A stretch of DNA of 64,000 bases from Acholoe squamosa (GCA_949317995.1 OX439051.1:38443250-38507249); one strand, 5' to 3'; positions 49,900 to 61,325 are shown, counted from the stretch's first letter. Notes: generated by a model not told the origin, from the sequence alone. Made by a program: numbers and translations.

Positions 49900-50127
49900 C
49901 CCTCCAGTGCCTCCAGTGGGTGGCTGTATAGTGACTGGAGGTCCAGTGCAGGTGGGAAGGTGGAGGTGGGGTGCATGGTGAGGGCACAGGGGGCAGTGGG
50001 TGGGGGGAGTCAGGTGCTCTGTGTGTAGGCCCAGGTGGTGCACACAGGTGGTTGGGTGGGGAGGGGGAGGGGATGGAGTACAGGGGCAGGGGTCACACAA
50101 GACAGTCACACACAATGTGTTTGAGTA
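49900..50127 (+). repeat. G-rich tract bordering the satellite
   Basis: The plus strand is dominated by GGTGG, GGGTGG and GGGGAGGGGGAGGGG runs, so G-quadruplex formation is possible. The minus-strand Pro/His-rich frame is a by-product of this composition. Confidence 0.7.
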
Positions 50128-52715
50128 CTTAAAGGGTCAGTGGCACTAATGGGTCAGTGGCACTAAGGGGTCAGTGGCACTAAGGGGTCAGTGGTACTAA
50201 GGGGTCAGTGGTACTAGGGGTCAGTGGTACTAAGGGGTCAGTGGTACTAAGGGGTCAGTGGCACTAAGGGGTCAGTGGCACTAAGGGGTCAGTGGCACTA
50301 AGGGGTCAGTGGTACTAAGGGGTCAGTGTACATAAGAGGTCTATGGCACTAAGGGGTCAGTGGTAAGAAGGGGTCAGTGGTACTAAGGGGTCAGTGGTAC
50401 TAAGGGGTCAGTGGCACTAAGGGGTCAGTGGTACTAAGGAGTCAGTGGTACTAGGGGTCAGTGGTACTAAGGGGTCAGTGGCAGTAAGGGGTCAGTGGCA
50501 CTAAGGGGTCAGTGGCAGTAAGGGGTCAGTGGCACTAAGGGGTCAGTGGCACTAAGGGGTCAGTGGTACTAAGGGGTCAGTGTACATAAGAGGTCTATGG
50601 CACTAAGGGGTCAGTGCTAAGAAGGGGTCAGTGGCACTAAGGGGTCAGTGGTACTAAGGGGTCAGTGGTACTAAGGGGTCAGTGGTACTAAGGAGTCAGT
50701 GGCACTAAGGGGTCAGTGGTACTAAATGATCAGTGTACATAAGGGGTCAGTGGCACTAAGGGGTCAGTGTACATAAGGAGTCAGTGGTACTAAGGGGTCA
50801 GTGTACATAAGGGATCAGTGGCACTAAGGGGATAGTGGTACTAAGGGGTCAGTGGCACTAAGGGGTCAGTGGTACTAAGAGGTCAGTGTACATAAGAGGT
50901 CAGTGGTACTAAGAGGTCAGTGTACATAAGGGATCAGTGGCACTACAGGGTCAGTGGTACTAAGAGGTCAGTGTACATAAGAGGTCAGTGGCACTAAGGG
51001 GGTCAGTGGCATTAAGGGGTCAGTGGCACTAAGGGGTCAGTGGTACTAAGTGGTCAGTGGAACTAAGGGGTCAGTGGCACTAAGGGGTCAGTGGCACTAA
51101 GGGGTCAGTGGCACTAAGGGGTCAGTGGTACTAAGGAGTCAGTGGCACTAAGGGGTCAGTGGTACTAAGGGGTCAGTGGTACTGAGGAGTCAGTGGCAAT
51201 AAGGGGTCAGTGGTACTAAGAGGTCAGTGTACATAAGGGGTCAGTGGCACTAAGGGGTCAGTGTACATAAGGAGTCAGTGGTACTAAGGGGTCAGTGTAC
51301 ATAAGGGATCAGTGGCACTAAGGGGATAGTGGTACTAAGGGGTCAGTGCTACTAAGGGCTCAGTGGCACTAAGGGGTCAGTGGCACTAAGGGGTCAGTGG
51401 TACTAAGGAGTCAGTGGCACTAAGGGGTCAGTGGTACTACGAGGTCAGTGTACATAAAGGGTCAGTGGTACTAAGGGGTCAGTGGGGAGAGTGTACATAA
51501 GGGGTCAGTGTACATAAAGGGTCAGTGGCACTAATGGGTCAGTGTACATAAGGAGTCAGTGGCACTAAGGGGTCAGTGGTACTAAGGGGTCAGTGATAAT
51601 AAGGAGTCAGTCTAACTAAGGGGTCAGTGGCAGTAATGGGTCAGTGGTACTAAGGGGTCAGTGGCACTAAGGGGTCAGTGTACGTAAGGAGTCAGTGGCA
51701 CTAAGGGGTCAGTGGCACTAACGGGTCAGTGGTACTAACGGGTCAGTGGCACTAAGGGGTCAGTGGTACTAACGGGTCAGTGGCACTAAGGGGTCAGTGT
51801 ACATAAGGGGTCAGTGGCACTAAGGGGTCAATGGTACTAAGGGGTCAGTGCTACTAGGGGTCAGTGGCACTAAGGGGCCAGTGGCACTAAGGGGTCGGTG
51901 GCACTAAGGGGTCAGTGGCACTAAGGGGTCAGTGGCACTAAGGGGTCAGTGGCACTAAGGGTTCAGTGTACATAAGGGGTCAGTGGCACTAAGGGGTCAG
52001 TGCCGCTAAGGGGTCACTGGTCAGTGATAATAAGGAGTCAGTCTAACTAAGGGGTCAGTGGCAGTAATGGGTCAGTGGTACTAAGGGGTCAGTGGCACTA
52101 AGGGGTCAGTGTACGTAAGGAGTCAGTGGCACTAAGGGGTCAGTGGCACTAACGGGTCAGTGGTACTAACGGGTCAGTGGCACTAAGGGGTCAGTGGTAC
52201 TAACGGGTCAGTGGCACTAAGGGGTCAGTGTACATAAGGGGTCAGTGGCACTAAGGGGTCAATGGTACTAAGGGGTCAGTGCTACTAGGGGTCAGTGGCA
52301 CTAAGGGGCCAGTGGCACTAAGGGGTCGGTGGCACTAAGGGGTCAGTGGCACTAAGGGGTCAGTGGCACTAAGGGGTCAGTGGCACTAAGGGTTCAGTGT
52401 ACATAAGGGGTCAGTGGCACTAAGGGGTCAGTGCCGCTAAGGGGTCACTGGTCCTAAGGGGTCAGTGTACATAAGAGGTCACTGGTACTAACGGGTCAGT
52501 GTACATAAGGGGTCATTGACACTAAGGGGTCAGTGTACATAAGGGGTCAGTGGCACTAAGGGGTCAGTGTACATAAGGGGTCAGTGGTACTAAGGGTTCA
52601 GTGGCACTAAGGGGTCAGTGGTACTAAGGGGTCAGTGGCACTAAGGGGTCAGTGGCACTAAGGGGTCAGTGTACATAAGAGGTCACTGGTACTTAGGGGT
52701 CAGTGTACATAAGGG
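50128..52715 (-). repeat. 17-bp satellite array, inverted orientation (about 2.6 kb)
   Basis: About 150 copies of GGGGTCAGTGGTACTAA and GGGGTCAGTGGCACTAA, plus the GGGGTCAGTGTACATAA variant. These are the exact complements of the units at 41217-46690. A 431-bp block starting GATAATAAGGAGTCAG at 51595 is repeated almost unchanged from 52026. Confidence 0.98.
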
Positions 52716-53194
52716 GTCAGGTTCAGTATTTTCATAAGCAGTACTAAATTGTAGAATGCAGGAGATATTTTATTTAAAACTCATGTATTCTCAGACATAT
52801 GCACTGTTACACAGTAGCAGGCCCTATAGGTACTGTGCATAGTAGGCCTAAACAGTCTCTGACTCTCTGTTGTTGGTGCCATCATTTGTGAACATTCCCC
52901 ATCACCCCTGTACTATGGGGGATTCCCCTCCAGTACCTGTGGTGGCAACTAGTGTTACAAGTCAGTACTAAATTGACATAAGGTACACCTGTTAAGTGCC
53001 CACCCAATAATGACGCTTGCCACTTGTCCATCATCGCCTTGACCAGAGGGAGGTAATAGGCAGGGGGGAGGGGGGCTATCGAAATATGTCAAAATGTATG
53101 TTCACATATCATCACAAAGCAAAGAGGCTGGCTATTATGTAGGCACAACTATAAGAATAGGCCAGGCCTAGGCATTGTTTTGTTTTTTTCTTAG
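52716..53194. other. No gene seen
   Basis: Non-coding flank of the satellite. Confidence 0.5.
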
Positions 53195-54606
53195 GGTAGG
53201 GTAGGGTGGGGTAAGACGCCCTTAATTTACGACTGTGTCACTTCTAAGGAATTTATTGCTACTTTGTTACAGATTTTTTTTTTACATTAATCAAAGGATG
53301 GAATAATATGTTCTTCATATGCAAAAGCTTGTCAGCCATGCCTCATACGATGTTACGATAAAGCATGTGTGAAAAAAGTGGGCCTTTTACCCCATCGTCT
53401 AGGGGCTGGGGTAAAAGCCCCACAGCCTTTGGGGTAAAAGGCCCACATGCACATAAAAGAGCATCATAATTGGAATAAATGCTCCATTTAGATTCTTATC
53501 ATAAGAAAAGATACTAAAAATAATCTCCATAAGCTAGAACTAAGATTTGGATATGGTAAATAACCGAAAGTAACACTTTAGATATTTCATGTTGAAGTTA
53601 AAGGGATGGCAGGGTTGAATAGGGTAAAATACCTCAATAACAAGTAAATAAACTAGTTCTAAGATAATAATTCCCAATTAATGCATATTCTTCACATTAA
53701 TCAAGGGATGGAACAAGGTATGATAATTGTGGAATAGGTTGTAAGCCTAGCCTCATGGAATATTCCATTAGAATGTTTGACAAAAAGTGGGGCATTTTAC
53801 CCCGCATGTCAAAAGGCTGGGGTAAAAGGCCCACAACAATGGGGCGAAAGACCCATGGATCCAATGCTAAGAAAATGTTTTCGTAAAAAGTCCATATAGC
53901 TGTTGGAATAAAAGGGAAGGTAAATAAAATGTATCTTTATGGTCTACTCTTGATATCTTTACCTTATAGCACCTCAGCTAATACTTTTAACCCCTTTAAC
54001 TTGCTATTCAACAAAATGCACATTTCAGGACCTTTTATTTCTAATTATCTAAAATTGAACATGATGATCTTAACAGGTGTGAAATACTGAATGTCTGATA
54101 AGTCAACTATTTCTCATCCAATTATAATGAAAACCAACAAAAGAGGTCTCACTGAGGTATTCTTTACTTCCAAGTGTTAAATGGCTGTATATAGCTAGTA
54201 CCCTAGGCATGAGAGCTAAAGGGCCTTTTACCCCAAAGGGCATCTTACCCCTTCCTACCCTAGGGTGGGGTAAGACACCCTTAATTTACAAATGTGTTAT
54301 TTATGAGAAATTCCTGGCTGCGTCCAGAATACTTTTTATATTAATCAAAGGATGGAATGAGATTTTCTTCATTTGCAAGAGCTTGTCAGCTCTCTCTCAT
54401 AGATTGTTACAGTAAATCATGTATGAAAAAAGTGGATGCTGGGGTAAAAAGCCCACAGCTGGGGTAAAAGGCCCACAACCTTTGAGATGAAAGGCCCACA
54501 TACACAATAAAGAGGATCACAATTGGAATAAATGCTCCATTTAGATTCTTGTCATTAAAAAAGAAGCTAACGTGAATATTGATGAACTACTACTGAGATT
54601 TGGACA

Positions 54607-55255
54607 TCCTAAATCACCTAAAGTAGCATTTTCGTTAATTCATATTGAAGTCCAAGGGGTGATAGGGCAGGATAAGCTGAAATACCCTAATAGCATGTAA
54701 CTGAGCTAGTTCTAAGAGAATAATCCCTAATTAATGCATATTTTTCATACCAATCAAGAGATGGAACAATGTATCATACTTGTGAAATAGGTTGTCAGCC
54801 TAGCCTTATGGAATATTCCAACAGAAAGCTTGATAAAAAGTGGAACATTTTGCCCCAGAGGTTGAAAGGCTGGGTTAACCCTTAGGTGCCCAAGCGCGCA
54901 TTTAAGCGCGGTTTTGTGCTTAAATGCATGTTTATTGGAAGAAATTTTCATCCAGACACTTCTACTGGTCCAATCTGCAATCCTAAATCACCTAAAGTAG
55001 CATTTTCGTTAATTCATATTGAAGTCAAAGGGGTGATAGGGCAGGATAAGCTGAAATACCCTAATAGCATGTAACTGAGCTAGTTCTAAGAGAATAATCC
55101 CTAATTAATGCATATTTTTCATACCAATCAAGAGATGGAACAATGTATCATACTTGTGAAATAGGTTGTCAGCCTAGCCTTATGGAATATTCCAACAGAA
55201 AGCTTGATAAAAAGTGGAACATTTTGCCCCAGAGGTTGAAAGGCTGGGTTAAAAG
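54607..55255 (+). repeat. Nested 374-bp tandem duplication inside copy 2
   Basis: TCCTAAATCACCTAAAGTAG begins at 54607 and again at 54981. The following about 265 bp are almost identical, so this is a much younger event than the 1.05-kb duplication. The junction carries an extra block at 54874-54980. Confidence 0.92.
54874..54980 (+). mobile_element. Element end at a TTAA site, related to 25640-25770
   Basis: At the junction of the 374-bp duplication, GGGTTAACCCTTAGGTGCCC is followed by AAGCGCGC...AGCGCGGTTTTG and CCAGACACTTCTACTGG. The second duplicate reads GGGTTAAAAGGCCC at the same point, so the extra DNA begins exactly at TTAA. TTAA followed by CCC is how piggyBac-type insertions look. 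Only one end is recognisable. Confidence 0.4.
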
Positions 55256-55625
55256 GCCCAAAGCGATGGGGCAAAAGGCCCATGGATCTGATGATAAGGT
55301 TCATCTCAAAAGCCCATGTAGGTATTGGAACAAAGTGTAAGGTAAATAAAATGTATCTTCATGACCTACCCTTCACCCCTTTATCTAATAATACCTCATC
55401 TAATACTTTTAACCCATTTAAATTGCTACCCAAAAATCTATGCATATTTCAGGACCTTTTTATTTCTAATTATCTCAAATTGAGCATGATGATCTTATCA
55501 GTTATAAAATATTGAATGTCTGATAAGTTAACTTTTTCTCATCCAATCATAATGAAAACCTACAAAAGAGATCTCCTTGAAGTTATCCTTACTTTCAAGT
55601 GTCAAATGGCTGCATACAACTAGTA

Positions 55626-56520
55626 CCTCCAGCCCATCAACTTATATCACTCTCTTAGGTTTGACTTCCATTTTCCAGGGCAAAATACATCACAGAACTG
55701 CCTCTTTATAATCAACTATAGGTGTTAATCAAAATCAATGTTATGCCTACTTGTTCACCTGACCGTGACAGGGGTGACCCCGAAACAGAGAAGGCCAATG
55801 ATATATGTTGGGTTTCCCCCTGAATCACCACACTGTATGTATAAATATAGACGGGTCATTTTCTGTGTTTTACTAACCAACCTGGTTGCCTTAATATTCA
55901 ATGTGTGGATCTTACTCAATTTTCCGGAGAATCTATGGGGCATTCTGGATTTCATATATTAAGGCCCCTAAATTGAATATCAAATTGCATAGGTCAAAAT
56001 TTGCAAGTCAAGCTGATTAGCATTACTCATACAAAACACTGATTAACAAGGTATTTCCTCTTTTAGGGTTCTAAATTCAGAAAATAGTACGAAAATATAT
56101 AGTTATTAAATCAAAGTAAGTTATCAGACCAATGCCTGATGTCAAAAACAATTATTTGACACATAGATCTAGGGTCATTCCAATCAAAGGATGTATCTTT
56201 GCTACCTCGTTGAAGAGAAGTCAACCAGTATGGTTAGTAAAACAAAAGTTGTCATCAGTGTAGATCACTCACAATGTGATGTGAGGAAGATCACGTATCC
56301 AGTAAATGTCTTCCTCGATATACATTACAAACACTTCAGAACGAAACAAATAAGGTAGGTTGCCAACAATCAAACCTCTATTCCACTCTTTGATCATAAT
56401 AATTATAGATTAAGAGACAGCTGTGTAAAATTACATTTCTACAGGTAAATAGCTATTTTTCCTCAGTCTATGTATTATACAGGCGGCATAGATGGCACAT
56501 TAGCCAGAGCTCCACATACC
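55626..56520. other. No gene seen; start of duplicated 5' region
   Basis: GGTAGGTTGCCAACAATCAA at 56355 and the next about 100 bp resemble 60048-60120. They mark the beginning of the duplicated unit that carries the BK beta-like exons. Confidence 0.5.

Positions 56521-56521
<1 letters not shown>

Positions 56522-56599
<78 letters not shown>
56522..56599. repeat. (TA)n microsatellite, about 38 copies
   Basis: Uninterrupted TA dinucleotides; a likely site of length variation and cruciform extrusion. Confidence 0.99.
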
Positions 56600-57390
56600 T
56601 TGGATGAGGTGGCACCGACGTTCCAATCCTGTGACACTAGGGTAACCTTTTCCTTACTTTGTTTCTTCACAGTGTGTGCACAGACCATGCCCCCTTTCTA
56701 CCTGCAGTTTGCATGGGATATTTTTCACAGAAAACTCCTGACTTTGCCTCACATTTCCTTTAATATCTCAGTAACCATAAGAGATATGAACATGGGGTTG
56801 CTGCATTGTTCATTTAACATGTTTCATTGAGGGGCTTTAATTTTTTTGTCAGATGATCATTTCTATTAGGGGGTAGGGATTCTAGGGAATAGCTCTCTCG
56901 TTTTTAGGCATTATTGGTCCATTATTGGTAGTCTGGGGAAGATTAATATGCACGATACCTGCCTACATGTAACTACTACAGCAACCAGCGGCCAGAACTA
57001 CTTTTACCCAAAATCTCAATCTGACAGAGATGACTCACGTAGTGGTTGAGGTGGGGCCAGATTGTTTAGAAGTCTAGCCGGCAGGCCCTGCTTGGATACT
57101 TACATAATGTGTCATACAGCACATAATGAATTTCATAAGCGTAGCCTCAGGGCAGTTCTTACTCCAGATCAGACAGAATATTGAAGGGATTTGAATGACA
57201 GAGAGGAGTTAAAACCAACTTCTATCAATGAAGACATAAAACCTGGTATGTTTCCTTCCTTGTTGGAAACCCCCCATGGCGACTTGCCCTCTATGTGACA
57301 ATAAGCCATAAGAGGCTATTCCTGATCTATGTCTCATGTTTCTTTATTTTATATAATTCACTACTCTCACTTTTACACACACATAGACAT
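56600..57390. other. Upstream region of BK beta-like copy 1
   Basis: The stretch 56694-56815 (CTGCAGTTTGCATGGGATAT onward) is repeated at 63888-64000, at the window's right edge. No exon is recognised. Confidence 0.5.

Positions 57391-57451
<61 letters not shown>
57391..57451. repeat. (CT)n microsatellite
   Basis: About 28 CT dinucleotides, some 140 bp upstream of the first BK beta-like exon. Confidence 0.98.
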
Positions 57452-57454
<3 letters not shown>

Positions 57455-57587
57455 CACTGGGATGGGAGAATTTTTACAATAATGTAAAAACCTATAAATT
57501 GTGTAAAATTGTAAAAAAGAAAAAAAAGGTCCTGAACATTAGTGAGTTTACAAGGTAGACACGATAAATTATTTTTCTACTTTACAG

Positions 57588-57823
57588 TACAGGTGACTTC
57601 TGAGAATGAACCAGAATATGGAAGTAAAGAATTGTGCAACATCTCTACTGGTGGGCATATGTGTTATAATGGTTTTATGCATTGGCTTATCCCCCCTCGT
57701 TCTCATCATTACCGGATCAATAGTGATGCGAGGATATTTACAACACCAGAACTTCAACATTCCCACAGAGTGCACACTTGTTGAAATCAAACTGGTTAAT
57801 GAAAGGACACATTGTTACTATGA
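57588..57823 (+). CDS. BK-channel beta subunit-like protein, TM1 exon, copy 1
   Basis: The acceptor (TTTCTACTTTACAG) ends at 57587 and the donor (TATGA then GTAAGT) follows 57823, leaving phase 2. The ATG at 57606 is preceded in frame by a stop, so it is the probable start. The peptide begins MNQNMEVKNCATSLLVGICV, has one transmembrane segment (about residues 12-36), then a proximal extracellular part with NIPTECTLVEIKL and HCYYE. KCNMB proteins modulate BK (slowpoke) calcium-activated potassium channels, and have short cytosolic ends, two membrane passes and a Cys-rich extracellular loop. The TM1 exit and the CT(L/F)V block fit that layout. Copy 2 at 60511-60768 is a clear paralogue. Confidence 0.65.
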
Positions 57824-58135
57824 GTAAGTTTATACTGAGCTTACATTCAAAATGTTGTAGTATGTTGACTATACACAGTAAGTTTACACACATGTGTAGA
57901 TGGAGATGTAATAGAGGTATAATCTATGTAGAATTTAGGTGTCAACTATGTAGTCTTGCTTACATTATGCTGGTTTAAATGGATAGGTTCTTTTTCTTAT
58001 ATTTTACATAAGTAGTTGTAAGAAAAATCATATTTGGATGTCCATTTGCTTCTACCTGGGTCATACAGAATGTAGTGTTGGGACTCCCAACTCCTCCCCT
58101 TGTCCTCTAGATATGTTTTTTTTTCTTCTTTCAAG

Positions 58136-58252
58136 AACATGTGATAAAAGTGTTATGGTGGACAGAAGAGTTATTTTCAGACAATTTCAAGACCAATACC
58201 TACTATTACTTAAGAATATCAGACAACTCATTCTGACCTGCCCATACATGAG
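58136..58252 (+). CDS. Putative middle (extracellular loop) exon, copy 1
   Basis: Acceptor (TTTCTTCTTTCAAG) and donor (CATGAG then GTACTA) enclose 117 nt. From the phase-2 end of the TM1 exon it stays open (ETCDKSVMVDRR, ending LTCPYMR) and leaves in phase 2. The C-terminal exon at 61606 needs phase 0 for its KCNMB-like frame, so the two do not join. A TGA lies in an alternative frame that otherwise resembles copy 2 (FSDN against FSEN, ISD.SF). Either copy 1 uses another last exon outside my detection, or it is a pseudogene. Confidence 0.4.
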
Positions 58253-59366
58253 GTACTATGGTAATTTGATTGGGATATTTGGGGACGGTTTAGTTAGCAC
58301 TTAATTTAAAGACAGACCTCTATTCTATAATTAAGATGTCTGTATTAATGCAGCCTGTACTAACAAATGACTACACACAGGAGCATTTGATCTTAAAAAA
58401 AATACCTCTGCATATGCCCATAACAATACATAGCCAGTATTGAATGGCCTTATAAAGGCCACATGCCTCAAGAGATTTGTTAAATAAACTGGGTAGACAG
58501 ATAATTACACCTTTTCTGTGGGAATCTAGATAAGTAAAATGTCCACAGATGTATCTGCTTCTTTGTGGGAAACCCAGAGTAATTGCCTCTGGGGCTCTAA
58601 TGAAAATGATGTGAGGCATTTCACATGTATGCTTACTAAATGATGAGATAATTATTTGTGGGATGTGGATCCTATAGGACTCAGTATGGATGCCTAGTGG
58701 ATCCACCATCTTGAATTTCGCTGGTTGAGGTAAAACCCACTGATAAGAAATACTATGATGGGTACCTTGTCCCTGGTTAACACCCACTTCCAGGGACATG
58801 CTGGTCCCATCTTATCAGATCTTATCAGTGCACTTCGCCAAAAACCAGCTCCAGACCCGCTTATAGCCAATACAGAGCTTACACTCACCATTATTAGATT
58901 GCATACTTAGTCAAAACCACTGAGGAATCTTATTCAAAATCAGGCAAGCCAAGGCAAGTTGGGCACTTTGACTAATGGTTAGTCATATTTGACTAAGAAA
59001 AACTTGGACACTTAGAAACATGCTTTTGACTAGGTATTGTTAGAAAGTTAGCCTTTTTGACTAACATCTGACTAAGATTTTGAACATTATTTTTTTCTGT
59101 GCAACATCCAGCTTATCTGCAGTTGGGCACGTCTGCAAAACCTCACAGGTCAATAATAATAATCCCACGTGCCAGATACTGGCTGGCATACATGATAGCC
59201 CAAGATGTTCGTCCAACCATGACAGAGAACTTACAGGAACAAGGAAGGGCAGTTTATATTTACATCTTGGGGTTTTCCCGCCCGAGTCAACATGCTGTAT
59301 AGATTCGTCACAATGTACTGTGCTGTGTATCACGTACACGAGTAGTGTTTTCACTACACACAATAC
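58253..59366. other. Intron/intergenic between BK beta-like copies
   Basis: Short overlapping frames occur on both strands (for example 58371-58799 minus), with no motifs. GACTAA/TTAGTC words cluster at 58910-59075. Confidence 0.4.
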
Positions 59367-59876
59367 CACAGTGCAGAAGGTACTAAGGTAACTGGCTAGT
59401 TACCCCACCCAACATAATGAATCCTATATGTAGTATAGTCACTAAACAGGGAGTATATCTATTGTTAGGGGTAATGCTAAGTTGTTTAGATGTGGTGTAC
59501 AACATGCACAATCATCTGAGCTAACAACTGTAGACTGACATAGTCTAGAACAGTAGTGTCGAGAAGTTTTAGGTTTGTCAGTACTAGGGTAACTCAGTTT
59601 GTTTACAATAACAAGTACTAGGGTAACTTCATTAGGAGTTACCCTAGTACACAACGTTCAATTTTGCCTGATTTATATTTAATCCAAATAATGAAGTAAC
59701 TCCAGGGCTTGTCTCCATAAGTATTCATGCCCTAGCTAACATTTTGCAATATCACTATGAAGTAGAACAGTCTATTAATAGCATAGACTAAGGAAAAGTA
59801 TTCACACTTGTTTGTATTATGACCCTTCATTTTAAATGGGGTAACTGCCAGTTACCCTAGTACATTCTGCACTGTG
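59367..59876 (+). mobile_element. 510-bp TIR element with a 16-bp target duplication
   Basis: Terminal inverted repeats of about 40 bp start CACAGTGCAGAA, differ by two substitutions and one indel, and each includes a GTAACTGGC(T)AGTTAC palindrome. The flanks carry the same 16 bases, TTTTCACTACACACAA, at 59348-59363 and 59878-59893. Internally GTACTAGGGTAACT-type words recur in both senses. The interior has no coding capacity. The element lies between the two BK beta-like TM1 exons. Confidence 0.88.
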
Positions 59877-60510
59877 ATTTTCACTACACACAACACACTC
59901 ACTGCATGCCATTTAGTAGTGAGTCTTTGAACAGCATTGCTCTAGGCGTACCTTTATGTTGCTCATTAAGTTGATATCTTAAACTCACCATTGCTCTTCA
60001 TCTGCTTCACTAAACATACATTCCTCGGTAAAAAGAAAACAGGGGAAAGGTAGGTTGCTAACAGTTAAATCTCTATTTCACTGTGATTGTATAAAATGAT
60101 GAGAGAGCTGTGTATAATCAGTGCCCTAAGATACCTTTCTGCTTCTGCATTCCCTGTGACACTGGGAATAGATTGTTTTACAATTTTGAGTCTGTTTGCA
60201 TTTTCTGCCTCTTTTATTTATGTTTCCTTTCTTGCTTGTTTTAAATTCGGCCACAAAAAGCAGGGGATTCTCAGTATCACAGGAAGCACATGTGATACCA
60301 TCTGATCCTGGCAATGATATATTACAACATAAATCAATTTCAAATGTCAGGGGGCAAAAGGCTGACACAATATGCGAAAGACTGACACAATACTCATTTG
60401 GGGGCTGTGTTTTCCAAAAGTTTACATTCAGATAGCATTTTGTGAATGCAAATGTACCTTAATTTATGAATGTTCAGCTACATTAAGAAAACACCTTTTC
60501 TACTTTACAG

Positions 60511-60768
60511 TACATGGAACTTCTTGGAAAGAACCACCAGAAGAATGACTTCAAAATTCAATATGGAGGTAAAGGAGTGTGCCACAGTTCTACTGTTGGG
60601 CATAGGTTGTATAATGATTTTCTGCATCATACATTCCCCTATTGTTCTCATCATTACTGGATCAACAGTGATGCGACAATATTTACAACACAAGGACTTC
60701 AACATTCCCACACAATGCACATTTGTAGCAATAAAACAGGATTACGGAATGAAGCGTTGTGACTATGA
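60511..60768 (+). CDS. BK-channel beta subunit-like protein, TM1 exon, copy 2
   Basis: Paralogue of 57588-57823 with the same acceptor (TTCTACTTTACAG) and donor (TATGA then GTAAGT, phase 2). The ATG at 60545 gives a peptide starting MTSKFNMEVKECATVLLLG. A hydrophobic TM1 follows, then GSTVMRQYLQHKDFNIPTQC and KRCDYE. About 60 percent of residues agree with copy 1, including the extracellular Cys positions. Being nearest to the C-terminal exon (61606), it is the more likely partner for it. Confidence 0.65.
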
Positions 60769-60906
60769 GTAAGTTGACACCAATCAAACATGTAAGATAC
60801 TGTAGTATGTTGAGTATTCATAAGTGAATAAGGCAAAACCTGACTTTAATTGAAACTTGTAACGCTCAGATAATCCTCACAGTTAAAGTATTTTTCGTCT
60901 TTCAAG

Positions 60907-61029
60907 GAAATGTGATATCAGTCTCATCATATGGCATACAGAACACCTATTTCTCCGAAAATCTGACAATTGACAGACAAGATGATTTAAAAATCTCAGA
61001 TATATCATTCTGGCCTGTTAATACATGAG
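60907..61029 (+). pseudogene. Middle exon of copy 2, interrupted
   Basis: Homologous to 58136-58252, with acceptor CTTTCAAG and the same CATGAG/GTACTA donor. Continuing the phase-2 frame gives EKCDISLIIWHTEHLF and then a stop at SDN. A different frame is open and more protein-like (QNTYFSENLTIDRQDD, KISDISFWP). It would reach the last exon in phase 0 through a weaker GTTAAT donor at about 61020. The exon seems to contain a frameshift, or the splice sites differ from my reading. Confidence 0.4.
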
Positions 61030-61207
61030 GTACTATGGTCCGTTGATCGGAATATTTGGGATAGGCTTAATTGGCATTTAGTTGATAGATGATTCTATAT
61101 TTTATAATTAAGGTACCTGTATTGGTACAGACTGTTTTAAAAAGAAGCGCTTGTACATATGAAATTTTGATTTTAAGAAAAGAACCCAGCAAATGTTCAT
61201 ATAACTC

Positions 61208-61325
61208 TGTGGCGCACTGCATAGGGTGTTGGACTAAGGACCTGAGATTGCAGGTTCGACCCCTACCATGGCAATGAAATAGTCTGTTGGTTTTAACATG
61301 TAACATATGACATGGAAGGACATGA
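61208..61325 (+). mobile_element. tRNA-headed SINE-like element, family 1, second copy
   Basis: TGTGGCGCACTGCATAGGGT (box A side), GGTTCGACCCCTACC (box B) and the tail TTTTAACATGTAACATATGA match the minus-strand copy at 8952-9083. It lies in the intron before the last BK beta-like exon. Confidence 0.8.

Larger units (their letters stand above)
53195..55625 (+). repeat. Tandem duplication of a unit of about 1.05 kb
   Basis: Copy 1 (about 53195-54200) and copy 2 (about 54250-55625) share GGGGTAAGACNCCCTTAATT, TTAATCAAAGGATGGAAT, TTGGAATAAATGCTCCATTT and later landmarks in the same order. Each copy contains several GGGGTAAAAGGCCCAC words and their complements (GGGCCTTTTACCCC), allowing local foldbacks. 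No coding sequence is seen. Confidence 0.85.

Noticed and set aside
49876-50115. Pro/His-rich minus-strand peptide
   Set aside because: By-product of the G-rich tract beside the satellite.
56500-56688. Frame with a Tyr-Ile repeat
   Set aside because: Translation of the (TA)n microsatellite.
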